DNA of 63,053 nucleotides. Origin: Cafeteria roenbergensis (taxonomy: Eukaryota > Sar > Bigyra > Bicosoecida > Cafeteriaceae). Positions 21,686 through 33,514 of the stretch are shown piece after piece. A model generated the notes under the pieces. That model had not been told where the DNA came from and ran no database searches. It saw nothing but the letters and a program-made list of their open reading frames with translations. A program made the translations under genes and the position numbers. The DNA lies in NCBI GenBank assembly GCA_008330645.1, contig VLTN01000099.1, positions 1-63,053 on the forward strand, written 5' to 3'. Each line of letters opens with the position of its first letter. Position 1 is the first letter of the stretch.

Positions 21686-22187
21686 ACAGCCGCTTTTGCA
21701 CTTTGCGCGCGGGACACTGCCGCGAACCCCGCCGGGACCTCGCGCCGTCCCACAGGCTCGGGGTGCGCTCACCCTGCGGCCAGTGGCCGGGCTTTCCCCC
21801 CTTTCCCCCTTTCCCCAGCGTGCGTCTTGCGATGCGTTTGCGCGGATCACAGCCGCGCTGCCTGTGCACGCGCGTGATGGTAGACTGCTGCAAAGCCATC
21901 GTCATCGCCTCCCCTATCGGCGCGCTCCACGCACCAATCCCGAACCCGCAAGTTCTAGGCATGCGTGGGCCCACTGCGTGACAGGCAGACGCGCCGCCAC
22001 AGCGCCACCCCCTGCCCCCCCCCCCCCCCAAAAAAAAAGCGCAGCCGGCGCGTTCAAAGCTGCCCGTCGCGCCACGCTAGTTGGCCGCAGGACGGCAGCG
22101 CAAAGAGAGCAAGACGCACCAGAGCAGCACGCAATCGCAAGCGCGCGGCGACCGCCCCAGCAGAGGCCGCGGGCCCACTGCGCGCCT
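21686..22187. other. Convergent intergenic between the two Sec24 genes
   Basis: A 502-bp stretch between facing 3' ends. Contains a pure C-run followed by an A-run (about 22015-22039) that will be hard to sequence correctly. No gene seen. Confidence 0.5.
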
Positions 22188-24387
22188 TCACAGGTCGTAC
22201 GGGGACGCGGCCTTGAGGTGCTGGTGGACCTGCCCGTGCATCTCGCACAGGAGGTCTGCGTACGAGGGCCCGCCGTCGCGCCTGTCCTCGACCATTGCCG
22301 ACTCCACGACGGCGCGCAGCGCGCTGCCGGGCGGCACGAGGCCCAGCGGCAGGTCCACGCCCTCGCGCTGCTGCGTGAGCTCGTCGATGATGCCCCACAT
22401 TTTGTCGTTGAGCTCCGAGTGGCTCCCGCCCGCGGGCGGCTCGAGGATCTCGTCGGTGTCCTTGAGCTCGGCCGCGGGCTTGCCGAAGAGGGCGACGCAC
22501 TGGTCCTCGGGCACGCTGGCGCCCACGACGATGAGGACGAAGTCGCGCCACTCGACGAGCCAGGCGCCCTCGGCGAGCAGCTGGTCGGCCGCGGGCCACA
22601 CCAGGTCTGGGAGGGCGACGTGCTGCCGGCCGCCCGGGAGCTCTGGGCCCTTGACGGTGCCCGCGTCGGGGTCCATGTCGATGAGGCGCAGCACCCGCGG
22701 GTAGAGGAAGGGGACCACCTGCCGCGGGCTCATGCCGCGCAGGCGGTGGAGGGCGGGGACGCGCTCCGACGCTCGGCAGCGCGCGCGGGCGAGGAGCAGC
22801 TCGTCCGGCGTGGAGTCGGCCGCGAGGGGCTCGTCGTTGATCATGAGCGCCGGACTCTTCATGAGGGACGAGCAGAGCAAAGGAAGGGTCTTGAGCGACT
22901 CCGGGAGGATGAGCTGGCCGAGCGGCGACTGGCGCGAGCAGTGCTGGCGGTAGCCAACGAGAAGCTCCCGGAGGGAGTCCTTGAGCGCGCGGGTGACGGC
23001 CTTGGCCCCCAGCTCCCGCGAGCGCCGCGCGACCTGGTGGGCGAAGAAGAGCATCACCGCCTCGGCGTCGGCGTGGCGGAAGATGTCGGGCACCTCGGGC
23101 GTGGCCCGGAGCGCGAGCGTGTGCACCCGGATGCGGGTGACGCCGGAGCAGTCGGTCCAGAGCATGGCCGCCTGGACGAAGAGCTCGTCGTCCGGCTGCA
23201 GCGTGGTGCCGTCGAAGTCGAGGGCCACCATGGCGGTCCAGTCCTGGCCCACGCATGCCACGTCGGCCTCCGACCCGCCCTCGCGGGGGAAGGCGTTGCA
23301 GCTGAAGGTCCCGACTCGGAGGCCGGTGCTCGCCCGCACCTTGAGCACGCAGCCCCAGCCGAGCTCGCCGGAGCAGAGCAGGTGGCGCAGCTCCGTGGCC
23401 ACGCGGGTGCTGATGCTGGGGAGCGAGAAGGGGCCGCCGGCGGGGAGCGTGGCGGTGGCGCCGTCCTCTGCCCGGCCGTGGTCCACCTCCTGCTCCGCGG
23501 CAGCACCCTGCGCCGTGGTGTCCAGGGCGAGGGCAGGACCGGCGCTTCCCGCAGCGCCGGCCTGCCCTGGCAGCGGGGGCGGGCCGCCGGGCAGCGGGGG
23601 CGGGCTGCCAAAGCCGGTGGGGGGCGGCGGCGGCCCCCCGGCCTTGGGAGGAGAGGACAGCCCTTGCCTGTGGCCCGCGTGAACGAGGGGCACCCCCGCC
23701 AGCGCCGCCTGCTGCCGGTGGTTGAGCGGCCCGTCGAACTCTGGGTAGTGGAGGACGCTGCCGCCGGTGGCGTGCGAGGGTCGCTCCACCACCCCGATGT
23801 CGATCCAGCGGCGGGTGCACACCACCGTGTCGACGCACACTCGCGCGTCGGCGCACTTGACCGCCATCTTGGTCCACCAGCTGGCCTCGCGGTACCCCAC
23901 CTTCTCGCAGGGGTCCGTGGCGTCGCCGCCCAGGATGCCGCCCTCGCCCGCCTTTGGCCCCGCCACGAGGGAGCCCTCCATGGCGGTGCCGTACATGCGG
24001 CCGCACTCGCGCTGCGGGAGCGACCCCATGCCGAGACGCGGGAGCGAGGAGGCGAAGAGCACCACGCGGCCGCCGCCGGCGCCGGGGTCGCCGTTGATCT
24101 CGTCCAGCGCCGACACGGCGGCCGCGAGCGCCGCGCCGGTGCAGGCGGCCGGGGCGGGCGAGGCGTGGTCCTCCTCGTCGTCGGCCTCCTCCGGGGGCGG
24201 CTCCGACCCCTCCCTCCACAGCGCCGCTCTGTGCGGCGCGACGAATATGGCCCTGAGGTGTTCGGCCGCCTCCTCGAACCGGGCGCGCGCGGCTGTGCCC
24301 ACCTCGTCCGCCGCCTCGCCCTCGGCCTGGGGCGCGCCCCGGCCCCCCACCGGCAGTATCCAGGCGTTGGGCCCCAGGCCGCAGAAG

Positions 24388-24418
<31 letters not shown>

Positions 24419-26645
24419 AGTCACCGCCGCCGCCGTCGTCCATCGCCTGAGCGGCGGCCGCCTGCACAGTGTCCGCGAGCGCAGATGCGGCCGCGTTGAC
24501 GGCGTCAGAGGCGGCCCTGCCGACGGCCCCGCGTCCGCCGCCGCCTCCGCGGCCTGCACTGCCGTTCGCGGCCGCCCCCGCCCTCGTCCGCGCGGCCGAG
24601 TGCCTTGCCGGGGCGTGCTCGTGCGCCCCCTCCAGCGCCAGCTCCGCCGAGCGCCGCAGATCAGCCGCCACAGTGCCCCTGCCGATGTCGGCCGCGTCGA
24701 CGAGCCCCAGGACGGCCGCCTCCGTGGCGTCCGGGAAGTGGACTCGGCGGCCGAAGCAGAGGATGCCGGCCCTCGCCCCGGGCCAGGCGGGCAGGTCCTT
24801 GACGCAGGCCACTGCCGCGTCGATGGCGGCGTCGGCCGCGCCTGTGCGGATGGACGCGGCGGTAACCTCTACGGCGAAGACGAACACCGGCCTCGGGGCC
24901 GTGCCCTCCGGCCTGAACGCGGGCGGGGCGAGGTAATCGACCGACCCCATGCTCATCTCAGGGTGCACGTGGCGGTCCCTGCGCTGGCCGTGGTAGTCGA
25001 GGGAGCCCGCGTACTCGACCGAGGCCTCGTTGTCGGCGCCGCAGAAGTTGCACTCCCACACCGCGCCCCCGTCCTTCCAGTCGGCGAACGGGTTCATGTA
25101 GGCGCGGCAGGAGTGGCAGCGCGCGGGCCCGTCCTCGCCCGGGTCCACGCACTGCACCCGGCGCTCCGCCTCGCCCACGGTGGCGAGCGGCGTGACGGCC
25201 ACCCCTATGGGGACCCCCGCTGCGTCCCGCACCCCCGCCGAGGTCGGCACCAGGTTGACCGTGGCGCGCATGAAGCGCGGGTTGCAGCTGCCAGAGTCCT
25301 CGGCGACGAAGTCGTGCATGGCCCGCGGGGGCAGCGTGCCGCCCTGGTCCGTGGTGAACTGGATGGGGCGGCCCGGGAAGGTGTAGCCCGGCCGGGGGAT
25401 GCAGGCGGGGTCGATGCGGGGGGCGGCGTCGGGCTCCGGCTCCGGGGGGCGGGACTGGGGGCCGGCGCCGTCCGTGGCGACGGGCGGGTTCGAGGCGCGC
25501 AGGCCGTCGGCAGCCACCTCGCGGCCGGAGAGGTCGGGCGGTCCCGGCAGGCCGCCAGCCGCCCCGCCCGCGCCGCCGAGGCCCCCCGGGACGAACTTGC
25601 GCTTGCCCTTGCGAGTCCACCCGGAGCCGGCGCGGGAGTGGCCGGGCCCGCCCCCGGAGCTGGGCGGCGCCGGCGGGCCGTCGGCCGGTCCGCCGGGGCC
25701 GGGAGCCGTCCCCGGCTGCGGAGTGCCCATCGTGACGGCCTCCTCCAGCTCCGCCGTCGGCAGGCCGGTGGCGCCCAGGCGGGAGAGCGGGCCTGCCAGC
25801 AAGCCGCTGGGTGGGGCGCCGTTCCCGCCGAGCCTGACAACGGCCGGGTGCATCGCGCCGCCCGTTGCAGAGGGGGGGTGCGGCTGCGACGGCGGCTGGT
25901 GCGGCTGGTGCGGCTGGGGCAGTGCCGAGGGGGGCGCGTGCGGGCCTCCGGCAGACGCCGCCGGCAGCGGTGGCGGCCTCGGCCTGCCGCTGTGCGCGCC
26001 GGGCCCAAACGGCTGAGGAGGCGGACCCGCCCCCGCCCCCGGAGCCGCTCCGCTACGAGGCCCTGCTCCGGACGCAAAGGCGCCGGTAGGGGGATGCCTG
26101 GCGTGCGGCTGCGACTGCGGCAGCGCCTGCGCTGGCCCGGAGGCAGCTGCTGTGGGGGCCAGGCGCGACCCGACCATGGGGGCCGCGGCCTGCAGCGAGG
26201 GGCGCGCCACAGGCCGATGGCTCTCGCGCGCGACAGGCGCTGCCGCCCGCCCTGGAGCAGGCGCCGGGGCAGTCGCCGGGACGAGAGCGGGGCGACTGCC
26301 CAAGTTCATCGGCCGAGCGCCAAGCGATCCGCCGCGCGTCACTGCCGGCGCCGCCGCCACTGCTCCGCCGCGGCTCACAGGCGTCAGGCCGCCGCGCCTA
26401 GGCGAGCCCGCGGCACCGCGTCCTGCAGTGGCCGGGCCCGCTCTGCCACGTGGGACGAGGCCGCCCCGGCTGGAGAACGGGACGAGCCCGCCGCGGCCTC
26501 GGCTTGCCGCGGGCACCAGGCCGCCGGCACCGCCCCCTCGGCTTCGCAGCTGCGCAGGGGGTCTTCCCGCGGAAACCGTGCGCGGGGCGGCGCCGGGGGC
26601 GGGGCCAGCAGCACCGCTGGAGGCGTGTCCTGTCGAGTCGGCCAT
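22188..26645 (-). CDS. Sec24 COPII coat subunit, paralogue B, extended
   Basis: A 1485-residue intron-free Sec24 paralogue. The start at 26645 (MADSTGHASSG) follows an upstream part with no protein character. About 500 N-terminal residues are low complexity: RGG/SRGG motifs near 26360-26600, then Pro/His-rich. The zinc finger is CHSCRAYMNPFADW ... CNFCG (25040-25115). Trunk (RPVFVFAVEVTAAS), beta-barrel (FPREGGSEADVACVGQDW) and gelsolin-like domain (GAWLVEWRDFVLIVVGASV) follow. The trunk holds two inserts absent from paralogue A: a poly-Asp run coded by a GTC trinucleotide repeat (about 24386-24415, read on the minus strand) and a Gly/Pro-rich loop (about 23550-23640). The size and inserts suggest a diverged cargo adaptor; no function beyond COPII can be read. 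Confidence 0.9.
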
Positions 26646-27155
26646 CGCGCGCGAGGGCTCGGGCTGCTGAAAATGCTGCCGCCGAGGCAGCAGTGCCGAC
26701 CTGCCGGGTGTGCGTGCGGGAGTCTCCGCGGGCGGGCACGCCAGAGGGCGCTGGCAGCTGTCCGGGGCGAACCGCCGCTGCGCGCAGGCGGGCGACTGTG
26801 CCCTTGAGGTTGGAGCTCTGACGCCCGGCTCGCCGCGGTTTGCAGCCCGGCACGCAACGCAGGCAGAGTCGAAGGGCTGAGTTGGGCGGCCCAGTTTCCG
26901 CCCGTCCCAAATCTGGGCGCAGATCCTTGCCGGCCATTTTATATCCGTGGCCCGACTGAGCTGCCGCGGCCTCTGCGCAACGAGGCGCAGACGGGGGCCG
27001 CCGGGGCACGCCGCACTTGCACGTGGTCGCAGGCTCTCGAGCGACTGGCGTTGGACCGGCCGCTTCGACTCGCCTGAGGGACGGCTCCGAAGTAGAGGGC
27101 CTGGCGCTCCAGCAAGCGACCGGGGCGTGGGTTGTTGACGCACCTCGCAGCCAAA
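26646..27155. promoter_or_regulatory. Shared upstream region of Sec24 B and the pyrophosphatase
   Basis: A 510-bp gap between divergent starts. CCAT/ATGG-rich near 27150-27240. No TATA-like box recognised; promoter role is inferred from position. Confidence 0.35.
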
Positions 27156-30100
27156 ATGGCCGCCGTTCCCGCCGGGCTCCGGTCTCGCATGGCCGCTGGC
27201 GCGGACGCTGCTGCAGCCATGGCGATGGAGAATGGCGCCGGCAGGATGGCCGGGCCGTCGGTCTCGAAGCCGTCAAGCCACGACGGCGGCGGGGGCAAAA
27301 AGGTGCGCCACGTTGAAGCGCTGCCATCGGCGACTGCGGCCCACCCGCCGCCGCCCCAGCAGCGATTCGGGCCGCGCGGTGGGGCACAATCGACCACATG
27401 TCACATGGCCGTCGGCACGGCGCGCCAGCGTGTGGTCGCGCGCGCGTGCCCAGGGGACTGCGCGGCGGGGCGGCTCAGGCGAGTCGTGTGAACCATGCTG
27501 CGCCGCCTGCTCCCCGTGGCGGCCGGGCCAGCGCGCTCCGCGCATCGCGGCCCAGGAGCCTGCTCTCATTTTTGGTTATTTTGCATCCCCGCCCCGAGCG
27601 CGTTGCTTTCACGGTCGGGCCGCTTTGACTCTCTCCGCTTGGCTGCTTGTTGCCGCACGCAGCGAGTGTTTTATAGCACGGGGAGCAAGGACTCTCTCCA
27701 GTCGCTCGCAAAGCCCATCGCGGGCATCGCGGCGGTCACGCTCGTGCTGCAGTTCTTCGCTGGGACCTCGTCGCTTCTCGTTGTCGCGCTGGGAATCTGC
27801 GCGTGCGGGCTGGTGTTTGCCAAGTACCTTTCCGAGTGAGGGCTGGCTGCAGCTGGTTGAAGGCACGACGCTGCGCGAGCGCACCCCCTGCCTGCTCTCC
27901 CAGCTGCTGGTAGAGGGCAATGCCCTGTGCCGGACGCGGTCGGGTTGGGGCGGGCTTGAGCGCGTCTGGGCGAGCTTCGCCATGACCCCGACACTGCAGC
28001 TGCAAAGCCCCAGTCTGGCGGCAGCGGCAGCGGTGGCGGCTGCAGGCTGGGAGGCAGCGGCCTGCCGTGTCGCCAGCGATGCCGAGCGATTGCAGCCACT
28101 CTCGCGCTGCCTATGCCTCCGTTGCCCCGTTCCGGTGCTCCTCGCAGCTGGGTGCTGGCCAAGGACGACGGCGACGAGGCCATGCGCAAGGTGGCGGACC
28201 CCATTCGCGAGGGCTCCGAGGCCTTCTTGTCGGTGCAGTTCACCGCCATTCGCAACCTGGCGGTGGTGCTTGCCACCCTCATCTTCTTCTCCTACCGGCT
28301 CAGGCCGGAGGACTCGTCGCAGGGAATCGACGCGCTGGGTCCCACGGTGCTGGGGCTCATCGGCTCCATCTCCTTCATCATGGGCGCCATCTGCTCGGCC
28401 ACGGCTGGCTACGTGTCCATGTGGGTCTCGGCGCGCGCAAACATCCGCGTCGCGTCCGCCGCCCGCCGCAGCTACGTGGAGAGCCTCATCATCTGCTTCC
28501 GCGGGGGCGCCTTCTCGGCCATCCTGGTCATCGCCCTCTGCGTCGTCGGCGTCTCCCTGCTCCACGCCACGCTTGAGTTCCTCTTCGTCTACGACGGCGG
28601 CATCGCGGAGGCGGACGTGCCAATGCTGACCGTGGGATACGGCTTCGGCGCCAGCTTCGTGGCCCTGTTCATGCAGCTGGGCGGCGGCATCTACACCAAG
28701 GCCGCGGACGTCGGCGCCGACATGGTGGGCAAGATCGAGGCGGGCATCCCGGAGGACGACCCGCGCAACCCCGCCGTCATCGCGGACCTCGTCGGCGACA
28801 TGGTGGGCGACTGCGTGGGCAGCTCGGCCGACATCTTCGAGTCGGTGGCTGCCGAGATCATCGGGGCGATGATCCTTGGCGGCTCGCTCTCCCGGGAGAT
28901 CGGGCTGGAGAACCCCGCCGGGTTCATCTTCTTCCCCCTCATGATCCACGCCTTCGACCTCATCGTGTCGTCCGCCGGCATGATCTACGTCGGCGACGGG
29001 ACCAAGACGCCTCGCGACATGGCAGAGTCCAAGGACCCCATGGGCATGCTGCGCGGCGGCTACAACGTGTCCGTGGGCAGCGCCCTCGTGCTCTTCGCAG
29101 TGGCCACGCGCTGGCTGCTCTACACAGAGCAGGCGCCCTGGGCCTGGGTTCACTACTTCGGCTGCGGGGTCGTCGGCATGCTCAACAGCCTGGTCTTCGT
29201 GCAGAGCACGCAGTACTTCACGGACTACAACTACTGGCCCGTTCGCTCCATCGCGCAGGCCTCCATCACCGGCCACGGCACCAACATCATCCAGGGCGTG
29301 GCCGTCGGCATGCTCTCCACCGCCGTCCCGGTCATCTCCGTCTCCGTCGCCGTGCTCTCCGCCTTTTGGCTGGGCAAGACCTCCGGGCTCGGCGCTGGCC
29401 ACAGCGCCGGCCTGTTCGGCACGGCCGTGGCCACGATGGGCATGCTGTCCTCGGCGGCCTTCATCCTGGCCATGAACAACTACGGCCCCATCGCCGACAA
29501 CGCGGGCGGCATCGTCGAGATGAGCCAGCAGGAGGACTACGTGCGCGACGCCACCGACCGCCTCGACGCCGCCGGCAACGTCACCAAGGCCATCACCAAG
29601 GGCTACTCCATCGGCAGCGCGGCCCTCGCGTGCTTCCTCCTCTTCGGCGCGCTCATGGACGAGTTCGCCGCCTTCGCGGGCCGGCCCTTCACCATCATCA
29701 ACATCGCCACGCCAGAGGTGCTTGTCGGCGGCCTGCTCGGCGTGATGATGATCTTCTTCTTTGTCGGCCTGTCCGTGTCGGCCGTGGGCCGCACGGCGCA
29801 GGAGGTGGTCACGGAGGTGCGCCGCCAGCTGAGGGAGAACCCCAAAATCATGACCTTCGAGGCGGTGCCCGACTACCGCGTCTGCATCGGGCTGGTCACC
29901 GCAGCGGCGCTCAGGGAGATGCGCCTCCCCGGCATCCTCACCGTCGCGCTCCCCGTGACCGTCGGCCTGGTCTTCCGGTTTATCGGCTCCTGGACCGACC
30001 GCCCCATGCTCGGCGCAGAGGTGCTCTCCTCCTTCCTCGTCTTCGCCACGCTGGCGGGCATCCTCATGGCCCTCTTCCTCGACAACGTGGGCGGCGCTTG

Positions 30101-30308
30101 GGACAACGCCAAGAAGTGGATCGAGGCCGACAACTGCGGCGGCAAGGGCTCGGAGGCCCACAAGGCATCCATCACTGGCGACACCGTCGGCGACCCGTTC
30201 AAGGACACCGCGGGGCCCGCCCTCCACGTGGTCATCAAGCTCCTCTCCACAACCATCCTCGTGCTCGGCCCGCTCTTTGTCATCCGCGACGGGCCCGCCA
30301 GTCTCTAG
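27156..30308 (+). CDS. Membrane H+-translocating pyrophosphatase, K+-independent type (AVP2-like), 3 exons
   Basis: Pumps protons across acidocalcisome, vacuole or Golgi membranes using pyrophosphate. Model: exons 27156-27302, 27663-27835 and 28148-30308, introns of 360 and 312 bp with GTGCGC/GCACGCAG and GTGAGG/CTCGCAG borders. Phases match, giving 826 residues. Without the first two exons the first transmembrane helix (GIAAVTLVLQFFAG, then LLVVALGICACGLVFAKYL) would be lost. Active-site motifs: DVGADMVGKIEAGIPEDDPR, DLVGDMVGDCVGSSADIFES, MNNYGPIADNAGG, and DNVGGAWDNAKKWIE plus GDTVGDPFKDT near the end. The residue after GNVT is Lys, as in type II K+-independent enzymes. The first exon is the least certain part; a start at 27495 without it is possible. 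Confidence 0.9.
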
Positions 30309-30798
30309 ACAAAGTGCGTGCTCGCCCCCTCGCTCCCCCACCCACTTGGAGTGGCGACGCAACAGCTGCCCGCAGGTGTCTGCTCGCCGAAGGCGCCGCC
30401 GGGCCGGGTGTTCGAGCACGCCGCCGCTTCGCGCCTCCTGGCAGTGGCCGATTGCCAGACCACCCACCACACACACCGTGTGCGCACACACAAGCCACTC
30501 GAGCGCGGAACACTGGAGGCCCGCGAATGAGCGGCGACACCGAAGCTCAAGGCCAGAGTTGCACCCCGGGCACGCAGGAGGCAAGCGCCGCGCGCGAGCA
30601 GCTGCTGCCAGTTTTGCCTTCGGGGGCGGGCTGCGCGGCCGCTGCGGCGCCCGGCCACGCGCGCGGGGTTGCCGGCGCTTCGTGGCGCCCGGCCACGCGC
30701 GCGGGGTTGCCGGCGCTTCGTGGCGCCCGGAGTGGCGCTGCTGCTGCAACACACACACACACACACACACACACGGGCACATGGCTACTGCCGACGAA
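30309..30798. other. Convergent intergenic with tandem and dinucleotide repeats
   Basis: A 490-bp stretch between facing 3' ends. It holds a 41-bp unit repeated about twice (30651-30735, GGTTGCCGGCGCTTCGTGGC core) and a (CA)n run at 30749-30773. No gene seen. Confidence 0.7.
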
Positions 30799-32448
30799 TC
30801 ATCGCGCGAGACCGTGGAGCGACACCAGGCGCTCGCACAGGTCCTCGAGGGCCGACCCGCCGCTGACCAGCGCGGCCCGGACGTCGGCCAGGAGCTGGCG
30901 GTACCGCCAGGCGTTGTGGGCCTCGAGCAGCGCCTGCGCCAGCAGCTCGTGGGAGCCCCAGAGGTGGTGGATGTAGGCCCGCGAGTACCCCGTTGTGCCC
31001 ATGGCCGCGTCGTCGGCAGCGGCCGACGGGAGCTTGTCGGTCAGAGCGGCGGGGGACCATGAGCCGGCGCAGGCAGGGCACTCGCAGCCGGGCACGAGCG
31101 GCCGCCGGTCCAGCGCCAGGCGGGGGTCCGACACGCTGCCGTGCACGCGCCACGTGGCCGGCGCGCCCTCCGCCGCGGCCTCCGGGGAGCCCGTGGCCGC
31201 GAGAGGGAAGCAGGGTCTGCCGGTGAGCGGGTCGGTGCGAGCCTGGTCCCAGGCCTCACTGGCTCGCTGCGCCGCGCCGCCGGCCTGGTCCGAGGCGTCC
31301 ACCTCGGGGAGCCTCGCCAGCGGCGCCTCCCCCCACCCTGCCGGGCCGGCTCTGGCCGCTGCCCGTGCCGCCCGCTCGTCGTCCCCAGGCAGCCGCATTG
31401 TGAGGGCGTGGCCGAAGGAGGCCAGCGTCTCTGGCCAGTCCGTGTCGATCACGTCCACCCCAGCCCTGATGGCGTCCAGGACGGAGAGCACGTCGCCCGG
31501 GCCAACCAGCACGCGCGGCAGGTGGGCGGGCATTGCTTCGACCGCTGCCGCGAGACTGGCCGCTCGCTCGGCGCGCGTCTCGCCCAGCCCCATGCCTGCC
31601 AGCACGAACCCGCCCAGGCTGTCGCCCGCTGCTGCAACCGCCGCCTCCACGCTGGAGCGGCGCAGGTCCGGGAAGGCGCCCCCCACCACGGCCGCCAGCA
31701 CGGCAGGCTGCGGCGCCGCAGAGGGCCCCGCCCCTACCCCGTGCACGGTGTCTCGGATGAGGTCCCCGGTGTGCCGCACAGCGTCCTCGTGCCGCTTGCG
31801 CCCGTTGCATGGGTCCAGCTCAACGCACGGAGACATGAGCGCAGCGGCGCCACAGGTCCGCGCCTGCGTTCCGATGTCGCGAGCAGTTGTGCGCAGCCGG
31901 CCAGTCGACGCCTGCAGCGTCACGGCCACAGGCTCCGCCTCGTCCTCGGGCTGCCCCTCGGCGTCCGCGCCCGCTGCGGCCCCCTCGGAACCTCGAGCCG
32001 CGTTTGCGGCCGCAGGGCCCCCCTGGCCAGCGCTGGCCGCGGGCGTGCCGCCGCTGCCAGACTTGCCCCTGCCCTTACCCTTGCCCTTGCCCTTGGATGT
32101 GCGCCCCCCGCCCCCACCGGGAAGCGGGGGCGTCTGGGAAGGGTCCCGCATGGTCAGGATCACCTGCGCGTCCGGCCAGGCACCCCCGAGGGTCGCGTCC
32201 ACCTCGGCCGCCAGAGGGCGCGGCGCCTCCCCCGCCTGGACCTGCGCGAGCCGCACAGCCAGGGCGCCGGCGCGCGCCTGGCCGAGCGCCTGCCGGAGCC
32301 GGGCGTTGAGGTGGGCGGGGCTGCCGCACACCGTGGGGAGAAGCGCGCCCGGCGTCTCGAGCACCCCTGCAAACAGGCCTGCGCGGGCCGGCCCGGCGCT
32401 GGCGGCCGCAAGCACGCTGAAGCACTCCCGGTGGCCGGTTGCGCTCAT
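30799..32448 (-). CDS. Queuine tRNA-ribosyltransferase accessory subunit 2 (QTRT2) like
   Basis: A 549-residue protein of the TGT/archaeosine transglycosylase fold. QTRT2 pairs with the catalytic QTRT1 to exchange guanine for queuine at the wobble base of tRNAs for Asn, Asp, His and Tyr. Evidence: ETPGALLPTVCGSPAHLNA at the N-terminus, central GFVLAGMGLGETRAER and LPRVLVGPGDVLSVLDAIRAGVDVIDT, and a C-terminal zinc site CECPAC followed by AYIHHLWGSHELLAQALLEAHN. A Gly/Lys-rich insert (KGKGKGKGRGK, about 32045-32105) is unusual. The catalytic Asp region of QTRT1 is not kept. The start at 32448 (MSATGHRECF) is the first Met that gives a family-like N-terminus. It is divergent from SUMO with a 201-bp gap. 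Confidence 0.8.
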   Translation of the reverse strand: MSATGHRECFSVLAAASAGPARAGLFAGVLETPGALLPTVCGSPAHLNARLRQALGQARAGALAVRLAQVQAGEAPRPLAAEVDATLGGAWPDAQVILTMRDPSQTPPLPGGGGGRTSKGKGKGKGRGKSGSGGTPAASAGQGGPAAANAARGSEGAAAGADAEGQPEDEAEPVAVTLQASTGRLRTTARDIGTQARTCGAAALMSPCVELDPCNGRKRHEDAVRHTGDLIRDTVHGVGAGPSAAPQPAVLAAVVGGAFPDLRRSSVEAAVAAAGDSLGGFVLAGMGLGETRAERAASLAAAVEAMPAHLPRVLVGPGDVLSVLDAIRAGVDVIDTDWPETLASFGHALTMRLPGDDERAARAAARAGPAGWGEAPLARLPEVDASDQAGGAAQRASEAWDQARTDPLTGRPCFPLAATGSPEAAAEGAPATWRVHGSVSDPRLALDRRPLVPGCECPACAGSWSPAALTDKLPSAAADDAAMGTTGYSRAYIHHLWGSHELLAQALLEAHNAWRYRQLLADVRAALVSGGSALEDLCERLVSLHGLAR

Positions 32449-32649
32449 GGCCAAGCAGCAGTCCCCCGCGTCGGTTCGCGCGCCCGGCCGTGGCCCGTCG
32501 CGCCGTGCGGCGCCGCTGGCAGCGGCAAATCGACGCTCGTCCTCGGCGGCAGAGCAGCGGCCTCCCCCCGAAGCAGCGCAGTCACATGGCTGGCGCGCGC
32601 GGAACACATTTCCGACTCCCTGCTAGCGAGCAGGCCGCGCGCGAACGGA

Positions 32650-32949
32650 ATGGCCGACGCCGCCGCTGCGGACACCAAGCCCGACGTCAAGCCCGGCAGC
32701 GAGCCCGTGACCATCAAGGTCAAGGCCCCGGACGGCAGCTTCTTGTCCTTCAGGGTCAAGGGCAAGACCAAGTTTTCGAAAATCGCGTCCGCGTACGCCG
32801 AGAAGAAGGGCTACGAGGTGGGGAGCCTTCTCTTCACGTTCGACGGCGAGCGCATGGAGTACGGCGACAAGAGCGTGGCGGACCTGAACCTGGAAGACGG
32901 GGACATCGTGGATGTCACTCGCGAGCAGCTCGGAGGAGCCTCCGCCTGA
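32650..32949 (+). CDS. SUMO precursor
   Basis: A 99-residue ubiquitin-like modifier. It has the acidic-basic flexible N-terminus, VTIKVKAPDGSFLSFRVKGK as first strands, KFSKIASAYAEKKGYEVG as helix, FTFDGERMEYGDKSV, LNLEDGDIVDV, and a C-terminal GG (residues 95-96) followed by ASA, which a SUMO protease must remove. FSFRVK differs from the usual VxFKIK, but the fold markers are clear. Single exon. The start at 32650 is the only Met giving the standard length. Nuclear protein modifier attached to lysines through the E1-E2 (UBC9) cascade. Confidence 0.93.
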   Translation: MADAAAADTKPDVKPGSEPVTIKVKAPDGSFLSFRVKGKTKFSKIASAYAEKKGYEVGSLLFTFDGERMEYGDKSVADLNLEDGDIVDVTREQLGGASA

Positions 32950-33363
32950 GGGCGCCAGTGCCGCCCGCGGCCCCGTCTGCCCGCTCCTCGCAGCTCGCTC
33001 GCCCTCCCGCCCGCCCGCCCGCTGCGGAGGAGGGTCCACGGCTCGTCCCAATGGCGGCTTTTCCAGGCGGCACATTGCCGCCAAACAGGCTCTGTGAGGG
33101 GTGGTGGGAGCCTGCCAGCCAATTGGGTAGCGAATGACGCGGTCATTGCGGGCACTGTCCGCCAACCTGTGTTCTTTTTCCTTCTTCTACGACTGCTCCC
33201 TCTGCTTTTGCTCTTGCATTGTTCCGTCCGCGTGCGTCTCCCCGTTTGCGTGCGCGTGTGCTGGAGATGGACACAAAGCTTTGAGCAGCCCAATCGCTCC
33301 CTCGTTGCTGGAACCTGCATGCATTTGAACTCGCACGCGCGCACTCGCCGGCGTGTGGCGTGG

Positions 33364-33395
<32 letters not shown>

Positions 33396-33514
33396 CCGCC
33401 TCGCTCCCGGCTGAGGCCAAGTCCTCGCTCCTTGCACCATCTCAACAAAATTTGCGGCGCGGTCCTCACACGGCACCGCGGCAGGAAGCAAACCGTGGCC
33501 GAAGTTGTGCTTCG
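32950..33514. other. Convergent intergenic with (GT)n microsatellite
   Basis: A 565-bp stretch between SUMO and the Ca2+ channel 3' ends. It is pyrimidine-rich around 33170-33235 and has a (GT)n run at about 33365-33394. No gene seen. Confidence 0.6.

Noticed and set aside
18659-21850. 1063-codon open frame antisense to Sec24 A
   Set aside because: Same reason; Arg/Gly/His-rich without motifs.
21696-26807. 1703-codon open frame antisense to Sec24 B
   Set aside because: Composition-driven shadow frame in very GC-rich coding DNA; no domain, and the opposite strand encodes a clear Sec24.
30749-30773. (CA)n and (GT)n runs as possible telomere or regulatory signals
   Set aside because: Simple dinucleotide microsatellites in intergenic DNA; nothing ties them to function.
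27609-30782. 1057-codon open frame antisense to the pyrophosphatase
   Set aside because: Shadow frame; His/Asp/Gly-rich pattern is the complement of pyrophosphatase codons.
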